64,000 nucleotides of DNA from an uncultured bacterium (GTDB lineage: Bacteria > Planctomycetota > UBA1135 > GCA-002686595): positions 62,001 through 126,000 of the forward strand of contig CALLKX010000018.1 in the NCBI GenBank assembly GCA_938083085.1. Direction: 5' to 3'. The notes under the pieces are model-generated. The model had not been told where the DNA came from, ran no database searches, and was given only the letters and a program-made list of their open reading frames with translations. The first letter of the stretch is position 1. The number at the start of each line of letters is the position of its first letter. This document shows positions 61,832 through 64,000 of the stretch, in pieces. The position numbers and the translations under genes are program-made.

Positions 61832-64000
<2,169 letters not shown>

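Overview
The window is strongly GC-rich, gene-dense bacterial chromosome with almost entirely housekeeping and cell-envelope content. I see no insertion sequences, phage genes, CRISPR array or rRNA. The cell is a diderm: it has an LpxL-like lipid A acyltransferase, a WaaP-like LPS kinase, LptF and LptG, and a GT9 heptosyltransferase-like enzyme. A large secreted FG-GAP/UnbV (CRTAC1-type) protein, many secreted or lipid-anchored TPR, HEAT and EF-hand proteins, a Lys-rich histone-like protein and a signal-peptide-bearing AGCS symporter together point to Planctomycetota or a relative. That assignment is inference and needs 16S or marker genes. GTG and TTG starts and ATGA/GTGA overlaps are common.

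Layout. 1-3147 (minus): a complete cobalamin riboswitch followed by btuC-btuD-btuF, with btuF cut by the left edge. 3366-11110: two small genes, then an envelope block with LpxL-like and WaaP-like genes (minus) facing lptF-lptG and a TPR lipoprotein (plus), and a GT9 glycosyltransferase. 11198-15878: an orphan NtrY-like sensor kinase and an MBOAT/SGNH pair for polysaccharide O-acetylation. 16079-24541: a lipoprotein, a galactokinase-family kinase, a 765-residue Trp/Tyr/Cys-rich TPR protein, a secreted unknown, a HEAT lipoprotein, a Glu/Leu/Phe/Val dehydrogenase and a zinc-ribbon protein. 24538-29159: ygfZ, then ctaA-ctaB and a SCO-DUF420 fusion for haem A and cytochrome oxidase assembly. 29461-37373: hpt, an RluD-type synthase, a TruD with a 200-residue RGG/YGG tail, methylthioadenosine phosphorylase and an M28-like lipoprotein. 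37634-42866: a six-EF-hand protein, the AGCS symporter and two unknowns.

42871-45653 is a small redox neighbourhood: a ferritin-like protein, an AhpD-like protein whose resolving-position Cys codon is TGA followed by a bacterial SECIS-type hairpin (a selenoprotein, apparently the best hidden gene here), a D-2-hydroxyacid dehydrogenase and a Cys-type glutathione peroxidase. 45679-49458 carries the CRTAC1 protein, an 82-residue Sm-like protein with a clear terminator, and a NUDIX protein. 50136-50535 is RNase P RNA (minus). 50598-55930 has an alpha/beta hydrolase lacking its nucleophile, ruvX and a giant AsmA-like protein. 56120-56401 encodes a bacterial histone-fold protein with an H1-like lysine tail. 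56538-64000 (minus) is ftsH-folP-(cdaA::ybbR)-glmM-tsaB, coupling c-di-AMP synthesis to cell-wall precursor supply.

The most interesting items are the Sec-containing AhpD-like gene, the tailed bacterial histone, the RGG-tailed TruD, the fused CdaA-YbbR, several enzymes that have lost catalytic residues, and a set of intergenic 13-14 bp tandem repeats at four places.
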